Origin: Onchidella celtica
Lineage: Eukaryota > Mollusca > Gastropoda > Systellommatophora > Onchidiidae
Length of the DNA stretch: 64,000 bases
Direction: 5' to 3'
Assembly: GCA_963931925.1 (NCBI GenBank)
Contig: OZ007570.1
Span: 50,522,349-50,586,348 of the forward strand
Part shown: piece after piece, positions 47,901-57,270 of the stretch
Layout: every line of letters starts with the position of its first letter
Numbering within the stretch: the first letter of the stretch is position 1
Made by a program: the position numbers and the translations under genes
The notes under the pieces: model-generated
The model's input: the letters and a program-made list of their open reading frames with translations, nothing else
Databases searched by the model: none
Told to the model about the DNA's origin: nothing

Positions 47901-49468
47901 CCCGCGTGCCGTTCTGCCCTCGGCACCTTCAGCGACGTAGACCGGTCCTTCCTCTTCTCCTGGGCCCTCGTGGTCACCGCTCCTACCATCACCTCAGTAT
48001 CAGGGTCGTACGGGTCCTTCGCTCCGTCCACGTTCCCGACTACTAGGTCGCAGATGGTCTCCGGGAGACACAGCGCCGTCACTTTGCCCGTCAGGTAAGG
48101 CGTCTTCACGTCGATAACGGCTTCCTCCGCCGCTAGCAAGGAGTTATCGATCCTCGCGATAAGTTTCTTCCCACCGGTGAGCTGTCCGTCGTCCACCAGT
48201 GCTCGCCGCACCACTACACCTTCACAGCCGGTATCTCTTAGGACATCTACCGCTCGATTTCCAATCAAGCCCTTCATCACTGGTAACTTCAGTTTCTCCA
48301 CGGTCCTTCCGTCACTGCATCCTCCGCAAGTAACAGGCACCGCTAACTGTAGCTTCCCGTCCTTCATTACCGCTTGAACGTTGATGCTGGTGTCAGCCGT
48401 CGTCGCATCCTGTCTCGACGACTCGTCCGCCGCTATCACTACGGCCGCCGCCGCCTTGTTCGGCTTGCCTCGTCCCATATCCTTCTGGGCTGGACACATC
48501 CTCCGAACGTGGCCTGGCTTTCCACAAAGGTAACATTTCAACTCACCTTTGTCGTTTAACTTTGCACGACACTCCGTCGCCTTGTGTCCCGGCCTCTGGC
48601 ACCTATGGCAGACCTGTGGGCTTCTGTCTCCGTTGGGCCTCTGTCGCACTGGTAGGCTCTGCAGTCTGGCGCTCCCGCTGAGGGTCCGGTTCCTCGCTAC
48701 CAGGTACGCCTCCGCTGAATCTGCGATGTCCTGTAGCGTCTTTGGTTTCCTCTCCCTCACATGGGTTGCAAGGTCTGGTGGGCAGGCATCCATGAATTGC
48801 TCTCTGACGAACAGATCTCTCACTCCTTCGTAGGTCTCCTCCGTCTTCGACAGCTTTATCCACCTCTCTAGATAGGTCTTGATCCTGGTCAAAAACATTC
48901 CAACATCTTCTCCATCTTCAGGCTTACCTTGTCTGAACATGAGTCTGTATCCGTCCTCTGACAGGTTGTACCTCTTCTGCAACGCTTCCTTGACCTTGTC
49001 GTAGTCCTTGGCTTCGTCGATCGGTAGTCTGCAGAAGCACTCCACAGCTCTCCCGGTCAGCAGGGCAGACAGTGATGTCGTCCAGGTGGATCTGGGCCAT
49101 TCAGCTGTCTCGGCAAACCTCTCAAACCGCAGCAACCAGCTATCCAGATCGTCCTTCTTGTCCTGAAATGCAGGTAGCTTGGGTCTCTTGGAACTAGCGT
49201 GGTCGTCGGTCTTCTGCGCTGAGTCGTTGCCTCCACGTTGCTGGCGGATCTTCTCCATCTCCAACTCGTGGTTCATCTCCTTCTCCCGAGCCTGTCGTTC
49301 AGCCTCCTTCTCCCGAGCCTGTCGTTCAGCCTCCTTCTCCTGTCGTTGAGCCTCCTTCTCCCGAGCCTGTCGTTCAGCCTCCTTCTCCTGTCGTTGAGCC
49401 TCCAGCTGTCTTTCTCTTTCTAGGCCTTCACGGAGGTAGTCCCGTCTCTCCTGCCCAGTGAGCTCCAT
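44969..49468 (-). CDS. Gag-pol polyprotein, integrase upstream of reverse transcriptase
   Basis: 1499 codons without interruption. Residues 1-75: highly charged coiled coil built from tandem QEKEAERQAREKEA-type units. About 90-265: Gag-like region. 287-300 and 312-325: two CCHC zinc knuckles (CHRCQRPGHKATEC and CYLCGKPGHVRRMC). 395-480: aspartic protease with DTG at 412-414. 596-636: HHCC zinc domain of integrase. 650-770: DDE core with Asp666, Asp726 and Glu762 (35 residues between the last two). Near 902: GPY-type module (WKGPYKVV). 1045-1270: reverse transcriptase, with RIDLSKGYW and YVDD at 1233-1236. 1385-1499: RNase H with ATDAS, SERE and TDH. All catalytic residues are present, so it may be active. 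Gag and Pol form one frame with no programmed shift visible. No chromodomain or envelope was seen. Confidence 0.92.
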   Translation of the reverse strand: MELTGQERRDYLREGLERERQLEAQRQEKEAERQAREKEAQRQEKEAERQAREKEAERQAREKEMNHELEMEKIRQQRGGNDSAQKTDDHASSKRPKLPAFQDKKDDLDSWLLRFERFAETAEWPRSTWTTSLSALLTGRAVECFCRLPIDEAKDYDKVKEALQKRYNLSEDGYRLMFRQGKPEDGEDVGMFLTRIKTYLERWIKLSKTEETYEGVRDLFVREQFMDACPPDLATHVRERKPKTLQDIADSAEAYLVARNRTLSGSARLQSLPVRQRPNGDRSPQVCHRCQRPGHKATECRAKLNDKGELKCYLCGKPGHVRRMCPAQKDMGRGKPNKAAAAVVIAADESSRQDATTADTSINVQAVMKDGKLQLAVPVTCGGCSDGRTVEKLKLPVMKGLIGNRAVDVLRDTGCEGVVVRRALVDDGQLTGGKKLIARIDNSLLAAEEAVIDVKTPYLTGKVTALCLPETICDLVVGNVDGAKDPYDPDTEVMVGAVTTRAQEKRKDRSTSLKVPRAERHAGVDREELIRLQEEDEVIRKLEQKKIPTNRGNKSVHFEKHGGVLYRIYKDLRQATVIRQVVLPEKLREYVLSVAHDSIVGGHLGVKKTKDRVMSNFYWPGIEGDVARYCRSCDICQRTVNKGATPKVHLQSMPVVDVPFRRVAVDLVGPIDPPSEGGHRYILVYIDYATRYPEATPLKKIDAETVAEALVNIYSRLGVPEEILSDQGTQFMSDVMKETNRLLGIRQSTTTVYHPMCNGLVERFNGTLKKTLRRLCAEQPKQWHRYINPLLFAYREVPQESTKFAPFELLYGRTVRGPMHILRQLWTKDVEEPETKTSYQYVMELRERLEDTWKLATEELSKAQGRQKTYYDRKARERKFRPGDEVLVLLPTNTNKLIVQWKGPYKVVSVVGVNDYRVKMGAKEKTLHANLLKRYIPRTSKAAAVAMEPRPIVTEMCGMDNSRRDITPGHVNAIKDGGGDSAETVLAEDDMMDKSQPVESAGMTIIEDCDLEGDNGGTTEDLADLGSWDQKESYRDVQYGTQLTSEQRQELCDVVKNYQHVFTNLPGCCQLGEHRIDLTTEVPVRQRPYPVPYAMRDSLKEELSTMGRLGIIRRSSSAYASPVVVVKKKDGSNRVCIDYRRLNKITVFDPHPTAAPSEVFQSLSRGKLFSRIDLSKGYWQVKVREQDIPKTAFVTMGEHYEFIRMPFGMMNSGATLNRIVKPLIRGMNNVTAYVDDLLIHTETFDEHVKTLKDLLQRMDQAGLTARPSKCLIGTSEVDFVGHLVGEGMIGLLEENVCKVRDAPRPTTKKEVRAFLGLVGYYHEFIPNFSAIASPLSDLLRKGQPNIVQWDETQEKAYTSLKNVIISKPVLCLPDFSEEFVLATDASDRGLGASLMQEHEGKLYPVAYASRKLLPRETKYSVSERECLAIVWAVKKFTLYLYGKEFVLQTDHRSLEFLNSAKFDSPKLLRWSLFLQSYRFRSHYVKGRENVCADFLSRVF

Positions 49469-49597
49469 AGCGTCCGCTTCCTGGCTAAGCCTTCCAATAA
49501 CCTACGACATGTTGTAGATAGCTTGTCGATGATATTCTACTGTAAACTATGTAAATAAATCTAGTAATTTAGATCTGGTCCGTTCGAATATGGTCGG

Positions 49598-49615
49598 ATC
49601 CCGGACGAGCCCCCA
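49598..49615 (-). other. Primer binding site, tRNA-Pro type
   Basis: On the minus strand, three bases after the 5' LTR, the sequence is TGGGGGCTCGTCCGGGAT. This is the 18-base tRNA-Pro primer site familiar from murine leukaemia virus, so priming by a tRNA-Pro 3' end is predicted. Confidence 0.85.
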
Positions 49616-49618
49616 ATA

Positions 49619-50220
49619 TGTAACAGCTGAGGTTGTTCTAGCACGTTATAGTAGGGGGGAGTTAGTTGATCTAACTACAACCCTTTAGAAAACGAAACTA
49701 TTACAGCTGTAAAATAAATAAACACGAGATCCGACGATAGATTAAATAATACTAAAGTTTAATAACTGTATAGTGAACAATAAATTACTAGGAAGACACC
49801 AGCGAAACTAAATATCTACGCCACACAAAAGGAAACTCACTTACTCACCCCACCAACCACTCACACAGGTCTATATATATAAACATTCCTACAGAAAGTT
49901 CCCGAAATAAACGTTACCTTTGCCCTCGCACAAACTAACCAATCACGCATCAATACGTCATCAGGTTACATCACTCAAGGCCAAATCTGGCGTAAACATT
50001 CGTTTCCACAACGTTATCGAATATTCGGGAACATACTAATATTTACTGAACGAGTCAAAACACCTGACAACAAGCGGGCGAGGAAAAAACTACTCACTAG
50101 GAAAGAAGGTCAGGTCACGGAGTACAGTACGCTCTAGCGGTTGTCAAGAAGAAATGAACACATGCTCTCCAGTGTAACAAGAAAACGGGGGAGGGCAAGG
50201 GATAGCTTGCAGATGCTACA
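49619..50220 (-). repeat. 5' LTR (602 bp)
   Basis: On the minus strand it begins TGTAGCATCTGC and ends GCTGTTACA. A TATA-like TATATATA lies near 49871-49880 and would place the U3 boundary about 340 bp into the LTR. It differs from the 3' LTR at two substitutions plus a small 3-versus-5-base change near the inner end. Confidence 0.92.
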
Positions 50221-50225
50221 TATTT

Positions 50226-51275
50226 CATTACGTTCTTTCTGTCTAAATTTCTGTTTGTTTTTTTATATATTTTTTTGTAAGAGAAAAATAATAAAACATT
50301 CACAAAGGCCCTGAAAACGCAAGGTCTTAAAGGAATTTACACGGTCTCAATGTAAAGTCGAAAATCCCAAGGACAGGGAATGCTGCCCGCAAGGATCCTC
50401 GGTAGAGTTCTCGCTCCTTTTCCGTGACCCTTCCACTTTTGGGCCATCCATAAAGGATTTACGCTCAATTTTGGCATTTTCTTTTTTTTTAACCTCCATC
50501 CCCTTGATCCCAAAGTATACGTTTCATAATAATATGCTCAACTTCAGCCATCCCCTTGCACGAGTGTGCCCCATTAGAATGGACAATGTTTATGATAAAA
50601 CCTTGATGTTCTAGAACTTCAAGGAGGCATTTTGCAAGACCAATTTGTCTGTGTCCATAGATATAATTATACAGCCTATTTTTTTTCGATTTTTATATAA
50701 TTCAACAACTCGTTTTCTCATACCATAAAAGCCTACGTTTGAGTCCGAATCCCATTTGAGGGAAAGATCCAATGTAACTAAATTTTAGTTCTATTCTGGG
50801 ACCCAAAACCCCTCTCTGATCATGATTCTCTCAACCTGCCGTAAATGGATGTAGAACACACACAAAAATAATGACACGAATCTATCTGTCTGTCTGTCTG
50901 TCTGGCTGTCTGTCTATCTATCTATTTATCCGAACCCTGCCCATTTACATGAATATGCATCTTTCTTTTATTCTTTGAAAGACTGCAGTAAAGCACGACT
51001 ACGTGGAATCTGTCTCTTCTCTGACTCTGAGACACGATGTACGCAATGGACAGTTTTAGAAGACATGGCAAAAACATGGACAGGAAAATGTTGGGATGGT
51101 AGACAAATCCACCAAAAGAACGTGGCGTGGAAAAGGTAGGGCTCAGCTTTGAAAATTGTCCTCGCTGAGCATAGCACAAATATTCACCCACAATTTTATT
51201 CGTTCATCGCAAACTTCATTTGTTAAAGGAGTTGAGATGAAATTCATATGTAGCTAGGTTTGGTCCTCGGCTAAA
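50226..51275. other. Non-coding DNA with a (CTGT)n tract
   Basis: (CTGT)n at about 50884-50925. The stretch at about 50553-50640 (CACGAGTGTGCCCCATTAGAATGG) has diverged relatives near 17350-17430 and 40060-40150. No gene was recognised. Confidence 0.45.
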
Positions 51276-51387
51276 GCTGTGTTTTCATATGTACGGAAAC
51301 AGAAACGGCAAAGGAAACGGCAAAAACCCGTCAAGTAGTGAAATACAAAGAATTTTTTTCAGGTTTCCGTACATATGAAAACACAGC
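51276..51387. mobile_element. Foldback MITE with perfect 25-bp inverted ends, copy 3
   Basis: Positions 51276-51300 and 51363-51387 are exact reverse complements. The arm contains TGTGTTTTCATATGTACGG. It is the youngest-looking member of the family also found at 9887-10060 and 17780-17949. At 112 bp it has no ORF, and the target duplication is unclear. Confidence 0.8.
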
Positions 51388-52051
51388 ATAAGTTTTGTAA
51401 CTTGTTTTCCTATGGATGTTTATCATAATTATATAACCAAAAATGTATTTCAGAAAATAAATATATTTCAGCAAAACAATTCTCTTTTCTTCTCTCCTGT
51501 AAAATTTTCTCTTTCGTACTTTTGTGCGGTTTCATGATTTGGCCTGCGTTTTTTCTGACTAGACAAGCCACACGGCCGCTAGAAGATGGATGCTCCGTAC
51601 ACCGTGTGACCAGTGACAAGCGCTGTCAATGGCGAGGCACGGTGAGTGAGTAGCGAGTTTGCACCAAGTGCCACTGGTCTCCGTGATGACTTCCTTGCAT
51701 AAGATCTGAGAAATAAATAAGGTGATATTTCAAGCTTTGAGCAAGATTTTAGGTTTCAGGAGAAGCGTGGTTTCGTGGAATTTCAACGCCAGTGGTCGTT
51801 GGCTTAAACTTTATTATTTTTGTGACCGATTATTCCTATATGGACTGGGTTGTTTTTTTTTTGGCAGCAAATGTGAAGTCTCGATGTCAGTGGTGCTGAT
51901 GGCATGGAAACATTATTAGAGTGCATGAGGTATGATGTCACTTATCACTCTTGCTTTTCACGTTCAGTACTGGAATGTTGCGAAAACTGGTTTGTTTTCT
52001 TCCCCAGAATATAATTTATTATCAGACTAAAGAGAAAAATGTCTCACTCTC

Positions 52052-52116
52052 TCACACACACAAACACACACACACGCACACACACACAAACACACACACA
52101 CACTCACACACATACA
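52052..52116. repeat. (CA)n microsatellite
   Basis: Interrupted CACACA run of about 65 bp. Confidence 0.9.
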
Positions 52117-52332
52117 CCCATTCACGTAAATGTGCAAAACATATATTAAATATGAAATATAACATCAGTGGAGAATTACGCCTTTTTGTGAGTGAAAGTT
52201 TTAGTTATGCTGAATTTCAATGAAAAGTTTAAACTCCTGCAAGTAACGTTTTTTGTTTGTTTGTTTGTTTTCTGGCATCTAAGCTCACTTCAAATTAATG
52301 GAAAGTCCACAAGGAGCATAGACCAGCATGTA

Positions 52333-52603
52333 CAGGGTGTCCCCTAAAACTGGATCTATAGGCAAAAATGTATTTGAAAGGTTTCATTTTCGCAAAGGCT
52401 CAGACGGACCGCCTTATACTTCGGAATATTTGTGTGCACGCTGAACACAAAAACGATGGGATCTTCTATTGATAATTTTGAAGCTCTCTTGGATCTGAAA
52501 TAAACAGAAAAAGTTCAGTTTTCATCATAGAGATATTATAGTATCTCTATGGTTTTCATCTAAGGAAGATTGCACATGGATCCAGACTTTTAGTGACACA
52601 TTG
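52333..52603. mobile_element. Mariner-like MITE flanked by TA
   Basis: The left end CAGGGTGTCCCCTAAAACTGG pairs with the right end, reverse complement CAATGTGTCACTAAAAGTCTGG. TA sits immediately outside on both sides (52331-52332 and 52604-52605). At 271 bp it has no ORF. The terminal motif and TA target fit the Tc1/mariner group. Confidence 0.65.
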
Positions 52604-52871
52604 TATTATTTATAAACGCATTCAAGGTGCGGCAGTGCGCTTCGAATGCTAGCAAGCCGTGGCATTGTTTTAGTCAGGGTATCTTGTCGTTATTAACCTG
52701 CCTAGGATTGTTTTGGGCGGGTGTAATTTAATTCACATGAAGGGTTTCCGAAACTCATCAGCCACTGGTACTGACTTGCAACTGTTGCAGGCTTTGTGGA
52801 GTGTCTTCAAGTTAGCGCCTTCGAGAAATAATCGCCTTTTACATTGTAGACGCTCATGCTGTGCCCGTGTG

Positions 52872-53261
52872 TTGAGCTCTTTATTTTAGGAGGTTTCGCT
52901 GCCCTTGGCATTTACACTTCACTTTACTTCTTGCTTTTCTTTTGCTTGTTCTTGTTTCTCTGTCTTTTTTGTGGTAGGGCTTAGATTTTTAGAATTTTGC
53001 CCGGGCAGCGACCTTGTTCCGCCTGATCTTCTCGACTTTTCAACTGCCTAAGTATCTTTAACGTATGCAATGTGCACACGGGCCCTTTGAGTTTTTCATC
53101 CTTATCCGAGAAGACTAGGTGCTCAATCCCTACCTACCAAAGAATCAGGGACAGGAATGCTTCCCCCAAAAAATTTCAACATGGCTGCACCGACCTGGGA
53201 TCGAACCCGTTGCCTTCGGCATGAGAGGCGAGCACCTTGCCTCTAGACCATCTCGCCCCCC
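52872..53261 (-). mobile_element. tRNA-derived SINE with conserved central domain
   Basis: On the minus strand it opens GGGGGGCGAGATGGTCTAGAGG (A box) and has GGGTTCGATCCC (B box, 53201-53208). Downstream lies CTTCTCGGATAAGGATG followed by CCCGTGTGCACATTGCATACG and TTAAAGA, resembling the deep-conserved SINE domain seen across marine invertebrates (Nin-DC type). The tail (CTCCTAAAATAAAGAGC) is repeated as a separate fragment at 56984-57060. Confidence 0.7.
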
Positions 53262-53541
53262 ATCATGTTGTGCAGATGAGTACTGAAGCCGTTCATGACA
53301 AAATATTAGTTCCGATTGTTCTGGAGTATTCGAGAGACGCCAGGGTTACCACAGATGCCCAGATAAGATAAAAGCATTGCCAAAATATCCTATTGAATAT
53401 GTCAGCCTATCTTAGCTTACAGGGATCCCGGCTGATTTTGGTCGGCCGACTAGTTGGATGTGACGTCACGTCACTGAGTTTCAATTAAACCTCACGCAGT
53501 TAGCTAACCGGATTGTCCTCACTGAAACCAAAGATACTTGA

Positions 53542-53851
53542 AACGATAGGATGAGACACTGTCTTCTTCACACCACTAAACAAACCGTGCACACAATTTG
53601 CGCGTTGATCGGGGGCGGGACCCGTAGCACATAGTATGAAAAGAATGCCTGATATCATGGTAAATTTATGATGCAAAATTGTGACAGTGCTGCTGCTGCG
53701 ACTAAAAAAAAATAAGAAAAAATAGCCAGAGTTTTCCCACAGCGATTGAGGTTATAATTCCACAGTAAGTGACGTCAACCAAGGCCCATAACGATAGTTG
53801 AATAGTGAACAAAATTCAATATTTTCCCTTTTTGGCTTTTGTAAAATACGT
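53542..53851 (+). repeat. 310-bp dispersed repeat, copy 2
   Basis: Full-length match to 34417-34725, same orientation. It ends 14 bases before a Helitron-like element starts. Confidence 0.8.
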
Positions 53852-53865
53852 CTTTACAACATTTA

Positions 53866-54203
53866 TCTATCTAATTATATATTACGCACTTTCTCCACCT
53901 TTGAACGCAAAAGGCTTTTTTATTAGGCCATCTACAGTAACCAAATTTTACATGTTCATTTCAAATACCGCGGAGGGTGCACAGAAGTTTTTATTATTTT
54001 GCTTCGTTTGGTTCTTGAATTTATAGAAAATGCATTGTTTCATCGTGCTGTCAATAGCTCTAATTTTCATCCTCCATCTTGGCTCCATTCTGTAATAGTA
54101 CCGTGCATGTCATAAAAAGTAACCATGTCAAGCGTTCAGTTTGGTGCGTAGTGTCCTGGCGCGCATGAGTTCTGAAGCAAGACTGCAGATTACTACTTTT
54201 ATT

Positions 54204-54247
<44 letters not shown>

Positions 54248-54295
54248 ACGAGGACAAGATTGTTTATTCCGGGCAATGCCCGGTACGTCATCTAG
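53866..54295 (+). mobile_element. Helitron-like (HINE/pearl-type) element
   Basis: It starts A|TCTATCTAATTATAT and ends with the hairpin CCGGGCAATGCCCGG, eight bases and CTAG, followed by T, as Helitrons do. A GA microsatellite and poly-G (54208-54247) lie in the 3' half. At 430 bp it is non-autonomous. The same 5' segment (TCTCCACCTTTGAACGC) recurs alone at 60978-61105. Confidence 0.75.
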
Positions 54296-54662
54296 TACTA
54301 TATATATTTGTGGACTTGAGATTTTTCGTTGCAAAAGGCTTCTGAACCACTCAACACTCAGACTTCAAATTTTATATGGTGCATCAGAATGGATGTAAGG
54401 GTGCACTGTTTTTAATAGAAGTCTCAAATCGGTGTAGTTTTTTTTAATTGGAAATTTATTGTTTCCCCAATTTTAGATCTATTTCGAGTCATGGTTCGCC
54501 ATTTTAAGGTGTCATTGAAGCCGCGCATGCGCATTATGTTTGTTGTGAAGTGGAAACTGAAAGACATCGAAAGTGCAAATCCCTGCCAGAAATGAGTGCG
54601 TTGTGTGCTGGTGCGCATGAAATATGTAGTAAGGCTCTAGGATATGGGAAGTTTTCTAGACC

Positions 54663-54694
<32 letters not shown>

Positions 54695-54766
54695 CAGAGA
54701 GAGAGAGAGAAAGAAAGAATGGTGGGTTCACAGGTTTACCCGGATAATGCCGGGTGCCTCAGCTAG
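54296..54766 (+). mobile_element. Helitron-like element joined directly to the previous one
   Basis: It begins immediately after the CTAG of the preceding copy (TACTATATATATTTG; the expected TC is changed) and ends with CCCGGATAATGCCGGG, eight bases and CTAG, followed by T. It shares GGTGCGCATGA, the GA tract and the terminal hairpin with its neighbour but is otherwise a different subfamily. Confidence 0.6.
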
Positions 54767-56036
54767 TATCATATAATCACACACAAAACACTTGCATACT
54801 CAGGGAAAAACAAAAGAACGGAATGTAAAAAGATGACTCTTCAGAATGCTGATGATGTCTTAAACATAAAATTTTCTGTCTTTCTCAAAGACAAAAGTAA
54901 AGAATTCTAGATCTGAGGCCCTTGAAGTGAAAAAGATTTTTCACCCATGGTCTTAAGGGACATCTTAGGAATTTTAGACTTTCATCTGATGCATCTCTGT
55001 GTTTCAAGCTGAAATAAAGTTCCGGTACCCCCCCCCCCCCCCCCAAAACGTGAAGGGCACAAATTGGGCCCACGTGCTGTCAAAGCTAGACTCCAATTCA
55101 AACTTAATACCTCTGATAAAAAAATATGCTACAATGAAGATTATTTATGCTTCTTCGGAAACCAGTTTCTATTTCAGTCTAAACTGATCACATTTAGTTT
55201 TTGACATTAGCCCAAAGCTCATTGTAAGAGCTGAAATGAAATTTCCATTTCATGATCTCATGTCATGTCTTGTGACGTAATCATAAAAAAAAAAGATTAG
55301 GAGTCATACAGTTCCACAGTTCCAGACGCTCCATCTTCTTTCTGATTATTTTTCGTATTGCCTTGCCTCCCTCCTACCCCCCCCCCACCCACCCCCCAGC
55401 TCCAGCTTACCATTATTTACTCGGAATATAAACCTTCATACAGTATTTAATTTGTGTGGGTTTTTTTCAGCGTAAAAACTCCAACGTGTTTGGTATTGCC
55501 AGCCTAGTGTGTGCCTTAATTATTTTCATTTCATCGCGCTGGATGATGATCTTTTCAGGCTTTTTGTTTTTTTCTTCTTCTTGTTTTTTTTTTTTTTTTT
55601 AAATTAATTGGCCTCCATGTCTGAATCACGGTCTCGAGTTTGTCCCATGAGATAATGCTTCCCTAATCGTGTTATTTCAGCATTTCTAAACTCGCCTCTT
55701 ATTTTATTCCCTCTTAATTAAAAGAAAAAAAAAGTTAATAACTTTCTTCTTCATTCTGCCCTTCTCACATTTCTTTCCTCCTCGTTCAATGTCTTCTCTC
55801 ACCTTCTTTCCTACTGATCCATCAGTTTGAATGTTGGGCTTCCTTGTCACCCCTGAGGCTAAATTTTAATCATAAAACAGTAAGATTAAGAACGACCAAA
55901 AAAACAAAAAAAATGCCATAAAGTAGTGTTGCTTTTGGTTTCCATTTCCATTGTTAGACATTATTGTGTGTCACGACGGATTGTACTCTAACCTGCATGC
56001 CGTCGTTGCTGTGAAGAACACTGCTTTTATAAGAGA
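54767..56036. other. Non-coding DNA, no gene recognised
   Basis: Contains poly-C runs at about 55027-55044 and 55376-55398 and T-runs near 55585. No coding potential was recognised. Confidence 0.45.
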
Positions 56037-56110
56037 CTAGCAGGGGGACCCAGCGTTGCTTGGGACTTTGGGGGTCACTTCGGATTTTTCGGAACTTTTT
56101 GCATATTTGC
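56037..56110 (-). mobile_element. Helitron-like 3' end, minus strand
   Basis: CTAG at 56037-56040, then on the plus strand CAGGGGGACCCAGCGTTGCTTGGG. Read on the minus strand this is a hairpin (CCCAAGCAACGCTGGG) eight bases before CTAG. The 5' end further right could not be fixed. Confidence 0.5.
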
Positions 56111-56983
56111 TATTATTTCTTTGTAAACAAATACACACATACACACACACAATTGCCCTTCCACTCACAATACCATCTACAACTAATACAAGGTGAAGAA
56201 ATAAAGCCAAATGGGCTAAAGGGTAGTTTGAGACCCCTAATGTGAGAGGATCTTCTGCGAGCAAAATCACTGACGATGCTTAGTTTAAATTCAGTGTACA
56301 ACGAAATTGTGAAATAAAATTTGGGGGGGGGGGGGGGGGGATATCTTGGGAATTTTTTTTTTACCTCATCTTAGTATTTTTTAAACATGATTCTTGGGAG
56401 TTTTAAAAATCTTTACCGGCGACGTAGCTTGAGATAAACCTGTTACTGATCATCATTATTATTACAAATTTACTTCAGATTTTCCGAAACCTGCCCATTT
56501 CTATGGATGTGTATTGGCATTTTTTTAAACTGCAAAAAAGCACCGTCGCACTTATTTCCAACACTAGATTCTGCGCACCTCTGTAACTTTGAAACGGTGT
56601 GTCAACGGAGCAGTTCGTGAAGACACAAGCGGTTCTGAACGTTCGACACAGCAAAAACGCGAACAGGAAAAGGTCGGTCTGTTAAATAAAAATGCCGCGT
56701 GGAAAAGGTAGAATTGAACTTTGAACAGTGCCATCGTTTAGCCTAGTACAAATATACTCACGATTTTATTAGTCCATCTGATCATTACATGATCTTTTAA
56801 GACTTTTGGTGAAAACCATGTGTTTCACGGCATTGTGGCAGTCTTGGAGTTCTGGGCGTTAAGTTTCGCAACTCCCACTGGATTTCACAACAACAACAAA
56901 ATTTTTCAGATAATTGATTTCTTGTTCAACACCACCGCCCCCCTCAACTTCTGCAGGGAAGATTGTGCTGCTAATACCCCGAT

Positions 56984-57060
56984 TTGAGGTCTTTATTTTA
57001 GGAGGTTCGCTGCCCTTGGCATTTACACCTCACTTTACTTGTTTTATTATTTCTTGTTCT
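56984..57060 (-). repeat. SINE tail fragment
   Basis: Matches the tail of the SINE at 52872-52940 (GGTGTAAATGCCAAGGGCAGC on the minus strand). It is followed by poly-G at about 57063-57080. Confidence 0.65.
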
Positions 57061-57136
57061 GGCGGGGGGGGGGGGGGGGGGAGGGAGGGAGATGATATGG
57101 ATAAATTTTAATCTATTAATTTCAATTTAAAATACC

Positions 57137-57270
57137 CTAATACCCCCTACAGACTAATCTATTATATATTTCAGTAACTTGCAACCTTTGGCATGACTAA
57201 CTGCTAATACCCCCTACAGACTAATCTATTATATATTTCAGTAACTTGCAACCTTTGGCATGACTAACTG
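57137..57270 (+). repeat. 67-bp direct duplication spanning a Helitron 5' end
   Basis: The unit CTAATACCCCCTACAGAC through GGCATGACTAACTG occurs at 57137 and again at 57204 without change. The second copy carries the start of the Helitron-like element at 57225. Confidence 0.85.

Larger units (their letters stand above)
43675..50225 (-). mobile_element. Full-length Gmr1-type Ty3/gypsy LTR retrotransposon with target duplication
   Basis: The element occupies 43680-50220 and is flanked by TATTT on both sides (43675-43679 and 50221-50225). Transcription is on the minus strand, so the 5' LTR is at 49619-50220. In element order it has: LTR, 3-nt gap, tRNA-Pro-type primer site, 150-bp leader, a 1499-codon gag-pol ORF, about 690 bp of non-coding DNA, a short purine tract and the 3' LTR. 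Near-identical LTRs, an intact ORF and a perfect target duplication mean a recent insertion. Placing integrase before reverse transcriptase is the mark of the Gmr1 group, first described from cod. Confidence 0.9.

Noticed and set aside
53187-53261. Possible functional tRNA gene on the minus strand
   Set aside because: A and B boxes are present, but a paired acceptor stem is not, and the sequence continues into a SINE body.
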